Assembly: GCF_033954455.1 (NCBI RefSeq)
Contig: NZ_CP121473.1
Coordinates: forward strand, 1,722,501-1,786,500
Direction of reading: 5' to 3'
DNA: 64,000 bases
From: Thiorhodovibrio litoralis
GTDB taxonomy: Bacteria; Pseudomonadota; Gammaproteobacteria; Chromatiales; Chromatiaceae
The notes beneath the pieces are model-generated. The model was not told the origin of the DNA, did no database searches, and worked only from the letters and a program-made list of their open reading frames with translations. The translations under genes and the position numbers were made by a program. Shown piece after piece: positions 9,444 through 18,808 of the stretch. Numbering within the stretch: the first letter of the stretch is position 1; every line of letters begins with the position of its first letter.

Positions 9444-9518
9444 TTGGTCAATCACAGGTTGGTCAATCACGGGCTGCTCAGTCATAGGCGGGTGAATCAC
9501 GGGCGGGTCAATCATACG
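9444..9518. repeat. 15-bp degenerate tandem repeat, five copies, upstream of rpsF
   Basis: Five 15-bp units at 9444-9458, 9459-9473, 9474-9488, 9489-9503 and 9504-9518 follow the pattern TTGGTCAATCACGGG with substitutions. They fill part of the 354-base gap between the lipoprotein gene and rpsF. Read on the minus strand, the units would encode five-residue blocks such as PVIDQ inside a doubtful 84-residue ORF (9414-9668). The rest of the gap shows nothing else that I can identify. Confidence 0.8.
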
Positions 9519-9765
9519 CGAGTTAGGCGATTGTTTCGCCACACCTCTGCACGACTCGCCATTGGCGGGGGGAGCCACAGGCTGGCCAAAAACGCGATTT
9601 ACAGCGCAGCCTAAACCGGCGATAATGATCGGCTTTGCTGATTTCCTGAAAATCACTCCTTGCCTCACCGATCTTGACTTGGACAGGCCTATGCGGCGCC
9701 TTGGCGCTAGTATTCGTGCGCTCCGGGCGATTGTTCGGGAGGCTATCTATCCGTGAGGAGCTTAC

Positions 9766-10191
9766 ATGCGACATTATGAAGTAGTTTTTCTGGTGCATCC
9801 AAGCCAGAGCGAACAGGTGCCGGGGATGATCGAGCGCTATCGCGGCGGGATCGAGAGCCGCGGCGGTCAGATTCACCGGCTCGAGGATTGGGGGCGGCGC
9901 CAGCTCGCTTATCCAATCAATAAGGTGCATAAGGCGCACTATGTGCTGATGAACATTGAGTGCGATCAGGAAGCGCTTGATGAGCTCGTTACCGCATTCC
10001 GCTTCAACGATGCCGTGCTGCGCAACATGGTCGTCAAGCGCGACGGGCCCGTGACCGAAATGTCCCCGCTTGCCAGAAGCAATGAGGACTCGGCAGACCA
10101 GGGCGACGAGCGCCCGGAGCGCCGTCCGCGCAACGACGAGTCGTCGGACAATGATGAAGACGAAGAGTCGGAAGAGGAAGAACAAGAATAA
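9766..10191 (+). CDS. rpsF: 30S ribosomal protein S6
   Basis: This 141-residue S6 begins [25 protein letters not shown] and contains the S18-contact segment [26 protein letters not shown]. The C-terminal 35 or so residues are a highly acidic tail (repeated E, D and S) like that of E. coli S6, where glutamates are added by RimK; whether that happens here is unknown. A good ribosome binding site, GAGGAG, precedes the ATG. It heads the rpsF-rpsR-rplI ribosomal operon. Confidence 0.97.
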   Translation: MRHYEVVFLVHPSQSEQVPGMIERYRGGIESRGGQIHRLEDWGRRQLAYPINKVHKAHYVLMNIECDQEALDELVTAFRFNDAVLRNMVVKRDGPVTEMSPLARSNEDSADQGDERPERRPRNDESSDNDEDEESEEEEQE

Positions 10192-10296
10192 GCAGCTAAG
10201 AATAAGAGTCGACAATCGTCATCATCGACAATCTGATCTGGTTCTTGCGGCGATCGGACAGCGATCGCCCACCGCATTGGTCATGAGGATTCTCAT

Positions 10297-10521
10297 ATGT
10301 CCCGTTTTTTTCGTCGTAAACGTTATTGCCGTTTCACTGCTGAGGGAATTACCGAGATCGATTATAAGGACTTGAATCTGCTCAAGTCTTTTGTCAGCGA
10401 ATCGGGCAAGATCGTTCCCAGTCGTATTACTGGAACCTCGGCGCGTTATCAGCGCCAGCTCGCCGTCGCCGTTAAGCGTGCACGATATCTGGCCCTGTTG
10501 CCTTACACCGATAGCCACTGA
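10297..10521 (+). CDS. rpsR: 30S ribosomal protein S18
   Basis: This is a 74-residue basic protein with the S18 signature [48 protein letters not shown]18 forms a heterodimer with S6 on the 30S platform, which explains its position directly after rpsF. The two genes are separated by 105 bases. A GAGGATT-type ribosome binding site lies just before the ATG. There is no PriB-like gene between rpsF and rpsR, unlike in enteric bacteria. Confidence 0.97.
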   Translation: MSRFFRRKRYCRFTAEGITEIDYKDLNLLKSFVSESGKIVPSRITGTSARYQRQLAVAVKRARYLALLPYTDSH

Positions 10522-10591
10522 TCGGGGCGGTGGGCGCCGGCTGCCTTCGCGCCGCGCCCGCCCGTGCCTGCTCATCTAAGAGGAATCTGCT

Positions 10592-11041
10592 GTGGATGTC
10601 ATTTTGCTCAAGAAAGTCGCCGGCCTCGGAGCGCTTGGCGACAAAGTCGCCGTGCGACCTGGTTACGGGCGCAATTATCTGTTGCCCGGTGGTTTCGCCG
10701 TCGCGGCGACAGCCGAGAATCTCCAAGCCTTCGAGGAACGTCGCGCTGAGCTCGAGCGCGAAGCCGCCGAGGCACTGGCAACGGCCGAGGCGCGCAAGGC
10801 TAAGCTGGATGGTTTGCGTGTCACCATTGGTCGCAAAGCTGGTGAGGAAGGTCGCTTATTCGGCTCGGTGGGTACGTCCGACATCGCCGAGGCGGTGAGT
10901 GCTACCGGAACCGAGTTGCAGCGCAGCGAGGTGCGCCTGCCCGACGGCCCGCTGCGCGCAGTGGGTGAGTTCAGCGTCAACCTGCGCCTGCATGCGGACC
11001 TAGACTGCAACGTGGTGATTGAGGTCGTGGCGGCGGATTGA
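10592..11041 (+). CDS. rplI: 50S ribosomal protein L9
   Basis: This is a 149-residue protein of the same length as E. coli L9. The N-terminal domain shows VILLKKVAGLGALGDKVAVRPGYGRNYLLPGG, followed by the long connecting helix (LQAFEERRAELEREAAEALA) and a C-terminal domain ending in NVVIEVVAAD. The start is a GTG at 10592, with AGAGGAA seven bases upstream, which fixes the start. It closes the rpsF-rpsR-rplI operon. The replicative helicase gene dnaB, often found next, is not here. Confidence 0.97.
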   Translation: MDVILLKKVAGLGALGDKVAVRPGYGRNYLLPGGFAVAATAENLQAFEERRAELEREAAEALATAEARKAKLDGLRVTIGRKAGEEGRLFGSVGTSDIAEAVSATGTELQRSEVRLPDGPLRAVGEFSVNLRLHADLDCNVVIEVVAAD

Positions 11042-11220
11042 TCGCGCGCTGACATACGACCTGTTCTTGCGGCCTTCTTCGCGGCGGCGATTGCTGCCGC
11101 AGGATTGCCCGCAGCCCGGCTTTGGCGGTCAGCGCCCGTGCGATTCTCTGTGCGCCGGCCTGAGCGATGCGGGCTCCCTGTTTGCTTTTCTCTTTCCCTG
11201 TGACTGGGCCTGTCCGGGCG

Positions 11221-11964
11221 ATGGCGAATTTTCAGACGCATCTCGGGGTGGGTACGGCCGTCGTCGGCACCGCTGCGCTTGCAGCTCACACCCAGGGGCT
11301 GACGAATTTCAGCCAGGCGCAATGGTTGCTGGCGCTGGGGGTGGGTGCCAGTCTGCTGCCTGATATCGACGCCGATGACTCGCGACCGGTACGTGCTTTT
11401 TTCGCGCTGCTGGGTCTGGTGCTTGGCTTTGTCATCGCAAGCCGCCTGAAGGATAGCTTTCGCCTGCTCGAGCTCGCCCTGGTCTGGGCTGGGGTCTGGT
11501 TCTTTGTTTATCTGCCGTTGCGACTTTTTTTCGCGCGACTGACGGTCCACCGCGGGCTCTTCCATTCCTTGCTGATGGCCGCCGTGCTGGCGCTATCGGC
11601 GGTGATCGCCGGTGATCGCTGGTTGGCGATTGAGCCGTCGCTCAGCTGGCTGGTCGGTGGTTTCGTGCTGCTCGGCTATCTCACCCATCTGGTGCTTGAT
11701 GAGATTGTTAGCGTCGATCTGCTCGGCAATCGCGTCAAACGCTCCTTTGGTACCGCGCTCAAACCCTTGAGTCTTCGCGCCTGGCCGGGGTCTTTGCTGT
11801 TGCTCGCGCTGCTTGTGCTTGGTGCGTATTTGGCACCGGATGCGGCTCCACTGCTCGAGTTCCTGGACCGCCTTGGCGTGCCCATGGACCTGTCCCTTCA
11901 GCTGCCAGGAAAGCGCTCGGCAGGCTGGGGCGCAAGCGGGCTTGGCCCCGCCGGCATCGGTTGA
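11221..11964 (+). CDS. YdjM-like membrane-bound metal-dependent hydrolase family protein
   Basis: This is a 247-residue integral membrane protein of the DUF457/YdjM type. It starts MANFQTHLGVGTAVVGTA and carries the acidic and histidine motifs of the family: LLPDIDADDS, TVHRGLFHSLLMA and GYLTHLVLDEIVSVDLLG. Several hydrophobic segments alternate with these motifs. The N-terminal start at ATG 11221 fits the family; an in-frame ATG at 11167 would add 18 residues. Its biological role is unknown. In E. coli ydjM is in the LexA regulon, but no LexA box is visible here. Confidence 0.8.
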   Translation: MANFQTHLGVGTAVVGTAALAAHTQGLTNFSQAQWLLALGVGASLLPDIDADDSRPVRAFFALLGLVLGFVIASRLKDSFRLLELALVWAGVWFFVYLPLRLFFARLTVHRGLFHSLLMAAVLALSAVIAGDRWLAIEPSLSWLVGGFVLLGYLTHLVLDEIVSVDLLGNRVKRSFGTALKPLSLRAWPGSLLLLALLVLGAYLAPDAAPLLEFLDRLGVPMDLSLQLPGKRSAGWGASGLGPAGIG

Positions 11965-12176
11965 GCAGACAAGCGCCGGTTGCAATTGCGGCCCATTGCC
12001 ATTCAAAATCCAGCGAATCGGGTTATTCCGGCGTTTGCATCAGGATGCGCTTGTATCACGATAATCGAGATTGCAAAGGCGCCGGAATTCTCTGTCGTTC
12101 AGGGTAAGGAAAGGCCTTGGCTGTTTCAGGCCGCACGCCCATTAGCTTTCGGACTAACGTTTCAGGAGACCACACC

Positions 12177-12476
12177 ATGAAAATCGCCGCTCCCATCGCT
12201 ATTGTGCTGGCACTTGTCGGCTGGGGCTTGACCTTCTTTATCGGTGACACGCTTCTGTCCGGGACTGCGCTCGAGGATCGCATGTGCCAGACCGGCTGCA
12301 TCAAAGGACTGTTTTTTTCTGGCTTTGGGGTTGGTGCTGTGGCCCTGGTGCTCTCCGGCTTGACGTTAAGCAAGCGAGCAGCAGGCCCCATCCTTAGCGT
12401 CGGAGCCCTGCTGTTGGCCCTGCCCCTGTTCGCCATCTACGCCGGCATCGTGGTGATTGGCACTCTTGCTGCCTGA
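12177..12476 (+). CDS. Small integral membrane protein of unknown function
   Basis: This is a 99-residue protein with three predicted membrane segments: IAAPIAIVLALVGWGLTFFI, GLFFSGFGVGAVALVLSGLTL and ILSVGALLLALPLFAIYAGIVV. Two cysteines (MCQTGCIKG) sit just before the second segment, probably in a loop. The start at ATG 12177 is supported by AGGAGA nine bases upstream; a frame from 12117 adds 20 residues without support. It lies alone between the YdjM-like gene and hemE, which is convergent. I do not recognise the family. Confidence 0.65.
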   Translation: MKIAAPIAIVLALVGWGLTFFIGDTLLSGTALEDRMCQTGCIKGLFFSGFGVGAVALVLSGLTLSKRAAGPILSVGALLLALPLFAIYAGIVVIGTLAA

Positions 12477-12643
12477 CTGGCGAGGGTGTCACTGGGGGCC
12501 ATGAATTGGGGGCTGACAGGGCCTGATTTGGGCTATCTCGGCCCGCATAGCTTGCAGCGGGCCGGGATGAGACGCTGAATCTTGGGGCCGATGCAGACGC
12601 GCCGAGCGTTCGCATTCGGCCCCAGTAAGCGATGGCGTTGGCT

Positions 12644-13708
12644 TCAGGCGTGATAAGCCCGACTGAGCCGGTGCACAGCTTCCACCATGGCGGCAGCATG
12701 CTCTGGATTCACGTCGGGGTGAATCCCGTGGCCAAGGTTAAACACGTGCCCGGTGCCGCTGCCGTAGCTCGCCAGCACCCGGCCGACTTCGCGCTCGATG
12801 CGCTCGGGCGAGGCATAGAGCGTGCAAGGGTCGAGATTGCCCTGCAGCGCGACCTTGTCCTTGACCAGGCGGCGGGCGTCGGCAAGATCCATGGTCCAGT
12901 CGACGCCCAAGGCATCGCAGCCGGTCTCGGCCATGCGGTCGAGCCACTGACCGCCGCCCTTGGCGAAGAGTACCACCGGCACTCGGCGCCCATCGGCCTC
13001 GCGCGTTAGCCCCTCAACGATGCGCTCCATGTATCGCAGCGAGAACTCGCGGAAATCCGCTGGGCTCAGCACGCCACCCCAGGTGTCGAAGATCATCACC
13101 GCCTGGGCACCGCGAGCGATTTGGGCGTTGAGATACAGTGTCACAGTGTCGGCGATCTTGCCGAGCAGGGCGTGCATCAACTCCGGACGGTCGAACATCA
13201 TCGCCTTGGTGAGCGCAAAGTTCTTGGTGCTGCCACCCTCGACCATGTAGGTCGCCAGAGTCCAGGGCGCGCCCGAGAAGCCGATTAGCGGCACTCGCCC
13301 GTGCAATTCGCGGCGAATCACGGCCACGGCATCCATCACATAGCGCAGTTCTTGTTCCGGGTCGGGCACCTTGATGCGCTCGATATCCTCCTTGGTGCGC
13401 ACTGGCCGCTCGAAGCCCGGCCCCTCGCCCTCGCTGAAGTAGAGCCCTAGGCCCATGGCGTCGGGGATGGTGAGGATATCGGAGAACAAAATGGCCGCGT
13501 CGAGCGGGAAGCGCTCCAGCGGCTGCAAGGTCACCTCGCAGGCCAGCTCCGGATTGCGGCACAGGTCCATGAAGCTGCCTGCTTTCGCGCGGGTTTCGCG
13601 GTACTCGGGCAGGTAGCGTCCGGCCTGGCGCATCATCCAGACCGGGGTGTAATCGACAGGTTCGCGCAGCAGGGCGCGCAGGAAGACATCGTTCTTGAGC
13701 TCAGTCAC
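12644..13708 (-). CDS. hemE: Uroporphyrinogen decarboxylase
   Basis: This enzyme removes four acetate carboxyls from uroporphyrinogen III to give coproporphyrinogen III, for heme and other tetrapyrroles. The sequence has the signatures [16 protein letters not shown] and [18 protein letters not shown], plus the [16 protein letters not shown] and [12 protein letters not shown] segments. The start is taken as GTG 13708, giving 354 residues beginning VTELKND, which matches the E. coli N-terminus MTELKND. The upstream frame to 13783 is not supported. It is divergent from uvrD with 133 bases between them. Confidence 0.97.
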   Translation of the reverse strand: MTELKNDVFLRALLREPVDYTPVWMMRQAGRYLPEYRETRAKAGSFMDLCRNPELACEVTLQPLERFPLDAAILFSDILTIPDAMGLGLYFSEGEGPGFERPVRTKEDIERIKVPDPEQELRYVMDAVAVIRRELHGRVPLIGFSGAPWTLATYMVEGGSTKNFALTKAMMFDRPELMHALLGKIADTVTLYLNAQIARGAQAVMIFDTWGGVLSPADFREFSLRYMERIVEGLTREADGRRVPVVLFAKGGGQWLDRMAETGCDALGVDWTMDLADARRLVKDKVALQGNLDPCTLYASPERIEREVGRVLASYGSGTGHVFNLGHGIHPDVNPEHAAAMVEAVHRLSRAYHA

Positions 13709-13841
13709 GTTTTCTCGATCCGTTTTGGTAGCAAATTTCTTGGTGGGTTGCTCGCGGATTTCGCATCCTACCCGCGCGAGCATACTACAGGGAGGGCATT
13801 CGCGGCTAAGTCCTTCCCGTCTTCTGCGCTAGAATGCCCGC

Positions 13842-16001
13842 ATGGATGTTTCACGGATTCTGGACCCATTAAACCCTTCCCAGCGCGAGGCGGTGTCCGC
13901 CAGCGGCAGTAATGTGCTGGTGCTGGCCGGTGCTGGCTCGGGCAAGACACGGGTGCTGGTGCATCGGGTGGCCTGGCTGTTGCAGGTGGAAGGAGTGCAG
14001 CCCTGGTCGATTCTGGCGGTCACCTTCACCAACAAGGCGGCGCGGGAGATGCGCGCGCGCATCGAGGAAATGCTCGAGCAACCGGTCGGCGGCATGTGGG
14101 TCGGCACCTTTCACGGACTGGCGCATCGGTTTTTGCGCGCGCACTGGCAAGATGCAAACTTGCCGCAGCAGTTTCAGATTCTGGACTCCGACGATCAATT
14201 CCGGCTGATCAAGCGCATCCTCAAGATGTTGGAGCTGGACGAGTCCCGCTGGCCGCCGCGACAGATTCAGGGTTACATCAACAAGCACAAGGATGAGGGG
14301 CGGCGCTCTGGGCACATCGATGACGGCGGGGACTACTACGAGCAGCAGGTGATCCGCGTCTATCGCGAGTACGAGGACGCCTGCGCCCGCGGCGGTCTGC
14401 TCGACTTTGCCGACCTGCTGCTGCGCACCCATGAGCTGCTGCGCGACCGCCCGGATATTCTTCACCACTATCGCCAGCGCTTCCGAGCCTTGCTGGTCGA
14501 TGAGTTTCAGGACACCAATGCCATCCAATATGCCTGGCTGCGGCTACTGACAGGCGATCAGGACAATCTGTTTCTGGTCGGCGATGATGATCAGTCCATC
14601 TACGGCTGGCGCGGGGCGCGGGTGGAGAACATCCTGAGCTTCCAGCACCAGTATCCCAACACCACCGTGGTGCGTTTGGAGCAGAATTATCGCTCCAGCG
14701 GCAATATCCTGGCTGCCGCCAATGCGCTCATCGCCAACAACCCCAGCCGGCTCGGCAAGGAGTTGTGGACCGACGACAGCGCCGGCGACCCGTTGCGGCT
14801 GTATTCGGCCTTCAATGAGGTCGATGAGGCGCGCTTCGTCGCCGAGCGCGTGCGCCGCTATGTGGCCGAGGAGGGCCTGCGCCGGTCCGAGTGCGCCATT
14901 CTCTATCGCACCACGGCACAATCGCGATTGTTCGAGGAAGCTTTGTTGCAGATCGGGCTGCCCTATCGCGTCTATGGCGGGCAGAAGTTCTTCGAACGTG
15001 TCGAGATCAAGGACGCACTCGCCTATCTGCGCTTGCTCGTTAACCCGCATGACGATGCCGCTTGCGAGCGGGTGCTGAACGTGCCGGCGCGTGGCATCGG
15101 CACCCGCACGGTCGAGGTGCTGCGCGGCCATGCCAGGGAGGCGCGTACCTCCCTGTGGCAGGCGGCGCACAATGCCCTCGGCGGCAGCCTGCTGTCGGCG
15201 CGCGCGACCGGGGCGCTGCGTCAGTTCGTTGAGCTGATCACCCGCATGCAGCAGGACGTCAAGGATCAGTCACTCGCTGATCTCACCCTGCAGACGATCG
15301 ACGACAGCGGTCTGCCGGCCCATTATGAGAAGGCCAAGGACGGTCGCGGCATCGACCGGCTCGAGAACCTCGAGCAGCTGGTCGAAGCCGCGCGCCGCTT
15401 TGAGGCCGAGCTGGAGGACGAGGACGCCGACCCGCTCGGCAGTTTTCTCGCCCATGCGGCGCTTGAGGCCGGCGAGGGCCAGGCCGACGGTCATGAGGAT
15501 GCCGTGCAGCTGATGACCCTGCACAGCGCCAAGGGGCTCGAATTCCCGGTGGTCTTCGTCACTGGCGTCGAGGAGGGGCTGTTTCCACACAGCATGTCGG
15601 CCGACGACCCCGACCGCCTTGAGGAGGAACGCCGGCTTTGCTATGTCGGCATGACCCGCGCCATGCAGCAGCTCTATCTCACCCATGCCGAGAGCCGCCG
15701 CCTGCATGGGCGCGAGGAGTACCCGATGGCATCGCGCTTCCTGCGCGAGCTGCCAGCGGCGCTGATCGAGGAAGTCCGCGCTCATGGCGGTCAGCGGCGC
15801 GCGGGGCCGGTGCTGAGCCGGGCACCGGCGGACGGCGCCTTCCAACTCGGAGAGCAGGTGCTGCACCCCAAGTTCGGCACCGGTGTGGTCTTAAACAGCG
15901 AGGGCACCGGCGCTAGCGCCCGCATTCAGGTCAACTTCGAGGCGGTCGGGCCCAAGTGGCTGGTGCTTGCCTATGCGCGGCTCGAACGCGCCAGCGAATG
16001 A
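13842..16001 (+). CDS. uvrD: DNA helicase II, UvrD
   Basis: This 719-residue superfamily 1 helicase is almost identical in length to E. coli UvrD (720). The Walker A motif GAGSGKT is at 30-36, Walker B DEFQD at 220-224, GDDDQSIYGWRGA follows, and QNYRSS begins at 281. Motif VI is YVGMTRAMQQLYLTH. The C-terminal domain ends in a Tudor-like segment (GEQVLHPKFGTGVVL) typical of UvrD. It unwinds DNA in nucleotide excision and mismatch repair. No LexA box of the usual form was seen in the short region shared with hemE. Confidence 0.96.
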   Translation: MDVSRILDPLNPSQREAVSASGSNVLVLAGAGSGKTRVLVHRVAWLLQVEGVQPWSILAVTFTNKAAREMRARIEEMLEQPVGGMWVGTFHGLAHRFLRAHWQDANLPQQFQILDSDDQFRLIKRILKMLELDESRWPPRQIQGYINKHKDEGRRSGHIDDGGDYYEQQVIRVYREYEDACARGGLLDFADLLLRTHELLRDRPDILHHYRQRFRALLVDEFQDTNAIQYAWLRLLTGDQDNLFLVGDDDQSIYGWRGARVENILSFQHQYPNTTVVRLEQNYRSSGNILAAANALIANNPSRLGKELWTDDSAGDPLRLYSAFNEVDEARFVAERVRRYVAEEGLRRSECAILYRTTAQSRLFEEALLQIGLPYRVYGGQKFFERVEIKDALAYLRLLVNPHDDAACERVLNVPARGIGTRTVEVLRGHAREARTSLWQAAHNALGGSLLSARATGALRQFVELITRMQQDVKDQSLADLTLQTIDDSGLPAHYEKAKDGRGIDRLENLEQLVEAARRFEAELEDEDADPLGSFLAHAALEAGEGQADGHEDAVQLMTLHSAKGLEFPVVFVTGVEEGLFPHSMSADDPDRLEEERRLCYVGMTRAMQQLYLTHAESRRLHGREEYPMASRFLRELPAALIEEVRAHGGQRRAGPVLSRAPADGAFQLGEQVLHPKFGTGVVLNSEGTGASARIQVNFEAVGPKWLVLAYARLERASE

Positions 16002-16060
16002 CGCGCCGAGCAAATTTTTCAGTCCGTTTCACTCAGCCGATCAGCAGGAGGACGTAATCG

Positions 16061-17149
16061 ATGCAACGCAGAGATTTCATCAAGGCGGCAGGTGCCGCCG
16101 CAGTCGCCGCCGGTGCAGCCACCCAGGCCGGGCAGGCCTATGCCAAGGACAAGCCGGAATACTCCTGGAAGATGGTCACCACCTGGCCAAAGAACTTTCC
16201 AGGTCTTGGCACCGGTGCCAATCATCTTGCCGAGCTGATCGGCCAGATGAGCGGCGGGCGCATTGAGGTCAAGGTCTATGGCGCCGGGGAGCTGGTGCCA
16301 GCCTTCGAGATCTTCGACGCCGTCTCCGCCGGCACTGCCGAGATGGGCCATGGCGCCGCCTACTACTGGAAGGGCAAGAGCGAGGCCGCGCAGTTTTTCA
16401 CCACCGTCCCCTTCGGCCTGACCGCGCAAGAAATGAACGGCTGGCTTTACTATGGCGGCGGCATTGAATTGTGGCAGGAACTCTATGCCAAGTTCGACCT
16501 GGTCCCGGCCGCAGCCGGCAACACGGGCGTGCAGATGGGCGGCTGGTTCAACAAGGAGATCAACTCGCTTGAGGACCTGAAAGGCATCAAAATGCGCATC
16601 CCCGGTCTCGGCGGCGAAGTGCTCAAGCGCGCAGGCGGCACGCCTGTCAATCTGCCGGGCGGGGAAATTTTTACCTCGCTGCAATCCGGCGCCATCGACG
16701 CGACCGAATGGATCGGTCCCTACAACGATCTTGCCTTCGGCCTCTACAAAGCGGCGAAATACTACTACTACCCCGGCTGGCACGAGCCCGGCACCACGCT
16801 TGAGGCCATGATCCACAAGCCCACCTTCGATAAGCTTCCGGACGACCTGCAAGCCATCGTGATGGCGGCCGCCAAGGTGGTCAATATCGACATGCTCTCG
16901 GAGTACATGGCGCGCAACCCGAGCGCGCTCACCACCCTGGTCGATGAGCACGGCGTCGATGTGCGCTCCTTCCCGCCGGATGTGCTGGCCAGGCTGCGTG
17001 AACTCTCGGGCGAGGTGGTCGCCGAGATCGCCGAGAAGGACGAATTCTCCAAACGCGTCTATGCCTCCTACCAGAAGTTCCTCAAGCAGTCCCAGGCCTG
17101 GAGCAAGATCTCGGAATACGCCTACCTGAACGCGCGCGACCACGCCTGA
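16061..17149 (+). CDS. TRAP-type solute-binding protein, DctP family, Tat-exported
   Basis: This is a 362-residue periplasmic binding protein. The N-terminus MQRRDFIKAAGAAAVAAGAA is a twin-arginine signal. The mature part has the DctP-family features TTWPKNFPGLGTGANHLAE, LKGIKMRIPGLGGEVL and GGEIFTSLQSGAIDATEWIGP, the last being the carboxylate-binding region. It resembles the 2-oxo acid or lactate binding TRAP proteins, but the ligand cannot be told from sequence alone. A strong AGGAGG precedes the ATG. No dctQ or dctM membrane gene is adjacent, so the transporter partner is elsewhere. Confidence 0.9.
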   Translation: MQRRDFIKAAGAAAVAAGAATQAGQAYAKDKPEYSWKMVTTWPKNFPGLGTGANHLAELIGQMSGGRIEVKVYGAGELVPAFEIFDAVSAGTAEMGHGAAYYWKGKSEAAQFFTTVPFGLTAQEMNGWLYYGGGIELWQELYAKFDLVPAAAGNTGVQMGGWFNKEINSLEDLKGIKMRIPGLGGEVLKRAGGTPVNLPGGEIFTSLQSGAIDATEWIGPYNDLAFGLYKAAKYYYYPGWHEPGTTLEAMIHKPTFDKLPDDLQAIVMAAAKVVNIDMLSEYMARNPSALTTLVDEHGVDVRSFPPDVLARLRELSGEVVAEIAEKDEFSKRVYASYQKFLKQSQAWSKISEYAYLNARDHA

Positions 17150-17231
17150 TCCTTTGGCTGGATTGTCCGGGGCAAGGGCGAGCCCACCAGCCGCGAGCCC
17201 GCCAGTCTTGCGTCAGCGGGGTGCGTGCTGC

Positions 17232-18446
17232 TTGGCAACCAGTCAGGCACTGGCGGATCGGCGGCATTTCACCGCCGGTCCGCCGCCGCTTTCGCTCTAT
17301 GTGCACTGGCCCTGGTGCCTGCGCAAATGCCCGTATTGCGACTTCAATTCGCATCCAACGCCCGGCAATCTGCCTCAGGCAGCCTATATCGATGCGCTCT
17401 TGGCCGATCTCGACACCGAACTGGCCATGCAGCCAGTGGAGCAAACGCTCGAGTCGCTGTTTGTCGGAGGTGGCACGCCCAGCCTGATCCAACCGGCCGA
17501 GCTATCGCGGCTGATCGCCGGTATTCGCGACCGTCTCAGTCTGGCCCCGGATGCCGAGGTGACCCTCGAGGCCAATCCAGGCGCCGCCGATGCCGCATGC
17601 CTTGCGCACGCGCTGGAGGCCGGTGTCAATCGGCTATCACTCGGGGTGCAATCTCTGTCCGATCTCAGGCTCAATGCTATCGGCCGCGTGCATGATGCGC
17701 GTCAGGCGCGACAAGCCGTTTTCGAGGCAAGGCAGGCCGGTTGCGGCAACCTCAATCTTGATCTGATGTTCGGCTTGCCCGGACAGAGCCTGGCTGAGGC
17801 GCGCACCGATCTGCAAGCCGCGCTGGCATTAGAGCCCGATCATCTGTCCTACTATCAGCTTACCCTGGAGCCCGAAACGGCCTTCGCGCGCGCGCCGCCA
17901 CTTCTGCCCGAGGACGATCTGCTCGCCGACATGGCGGACCAGGGGCACCAGTTGCTGGCAGAATTTGGCTATGAGCACTATGAAATCTCCGCCCATGCGC
18001 AGCCCGGCAGGAGTTGTCGCCACAATCTGAATTATTGGACCTTTGGCGATTATCTTGGCATCGGCGCCGGCGCGCATGGCAAGCGGACCGATGTGACGCG
18101 GGGGAGGGCGGTGCGTCGCGTAAAATGGTCTGATCCGGCGCGCTATCTGGCCGCCGCTCAGCCGGTCCAAGCGGCGCCCGCTGCCTTTGTGGCCGAAGCC
18201 AGCGAGCTTGGCGATCAGGACCTGATGCTGGAATTCGCGCTCAACGCCCTGCGTCTGCAACAGGGTGTTTCACTCAAGCTATTTGAAACGCGAACCGGCC
18301 TTGCGGCAAATCGGCTCGCTGATGCACGCGCGCGCGCCGAGGACTTGGGCTTGCTTGAGCACAGCGCCACCTGCTTGCGCCCGACTGCACAGGGTCAGCG
18401 ATTCCTGAATTCTCTTCTTGAGTGCTTCATGAGCGATTTTGCGTGA
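17232..18446 (+). CDS. hemW: Radical SAM protein HemW
   Basis: This is a radical SAM protein of the coproporphyrinogen-oxidase-like group. The 4Fe-4S motif CLRKCPYC (C29, C33, C36) sits in PPLSLYVHWPWCLRKCPYCDFNSH. FVGGGTPSL, NRLSLGVQS and GLPGQ are conserved, and the HNLNYW segment is typical of HemW. HemW binds heme and probably acts in heme trafficking rather than as an oxidase. There is no ATG near the expected start. TTG 17232 is chosen because GGGGTG lies about nine bases upstream and the N-terminus then resembles that of E. coli. TTG 17154 is an alternative. Confidence 0.9.
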   Translation: MATSQALADRRHFTAGPPPLSLYVHWPWCLRKCPYCDFNSHPTPGNLPQAAYIDALLADLDTELAMQPVEQTLESLFVGGGTPSLIQPAELSRLIAGIRDRLSLAPDAEVTLEANPGAADAACLAHALEAGVNRLSLGVQSLSDLRLNAIGRVHDARQARQAVFEARQAGCGNLNLDLMFGLPGQSLAEARTDLQAALALEPDHLSYYQLTLEPETAFARAPPLLPEDDLLADMADQGHQLLAEFGYEHYEISAHAQPGRSCRHNLNYWTFGDYLGIGAGAHGKRTDVTRGRAVRRVKWSDPARYLAAAQPVQAAPAAFVAEASELGDQDLMLEFALNALRLQQGVSLKLFETRTGLAANRLADARARAEDLGLLEHSATCLRPTAQGQRFLNSLLECFMSDFA

Positions 18447-18562
18447 AAATTAAGAGCAGGGGGCGATGGGCTTGCTGGATATTGTTCAGAGCTTCGGCAG
18501 CCAACAGAGCGAGTGCCGCTAGCGCAAGACAGGTTTAGCCCATAACCAAAGGAGATAAAGCC

Positions 18563-18808
18563 ATGCAAGCCATCGAGCTGGAAACCGAGATCGACGAGAA
18601 CCACGAGATACATCTCAAGCTGCCTGAGGACGTTAAAGCCGTCAAAGCTAGAGTGGTCGTTCTGTACAACCTGGCTGCAAATGAAAACGGCACGCAGATG
18701 CAGGACGCTCAGCCTCTCAAACTTGGCTTGTTTCGTGGCCAAGTCCAGATGAGCGACGACTTTGACGCACCGCTGCCAGACGAGCTCTGGCTGAGTGGCA
18801 ACCCATGA
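18563..18808 (+). CDS. Type II antitoxin, VapB/DUF2281-like
   Basis: This is an 81-residue small protein with an acidic C-terminal tail: LGLFRGQVQMSDDFDAPLPDELW. That tail resembles the toxin-binding end of antitoxins paired with PIN-domain toxins. The N-terminal part (IELETEIDENHEIHLKLPEDV) looks like a swapped-hairpin (AbrB-like) DNA-binding domain. A strong ribosome binding site, AAAGGAG, precedes the ATG. Its stop overlaps the start of the downstream toxin by four bases (ATGA), a hallmark of such pairs. The toxin gene is frameshifted, so the antitoxin may now be without its partner. Confidence 0.8.
   Translation: MQAIELETEIDENHEIHLKLPEDVKAVKARVVVLYNLAANENGTQMQDAQPLKLGLFRGQVQMSDDFDAPLPDELWLSGNP

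Noticed and set aside
9414-9668. 84-residue minus-strand ORF over the 15-bp repeat
   Set aside because: Its sequence is mostly the translated repeat, there is no ribosome binding site, and no domain is visible.
13709-13841. LexA box in the hemE-uvrD gap
   Set aside because: No CTGT-N8-ACAG-like palindrome was seen there.
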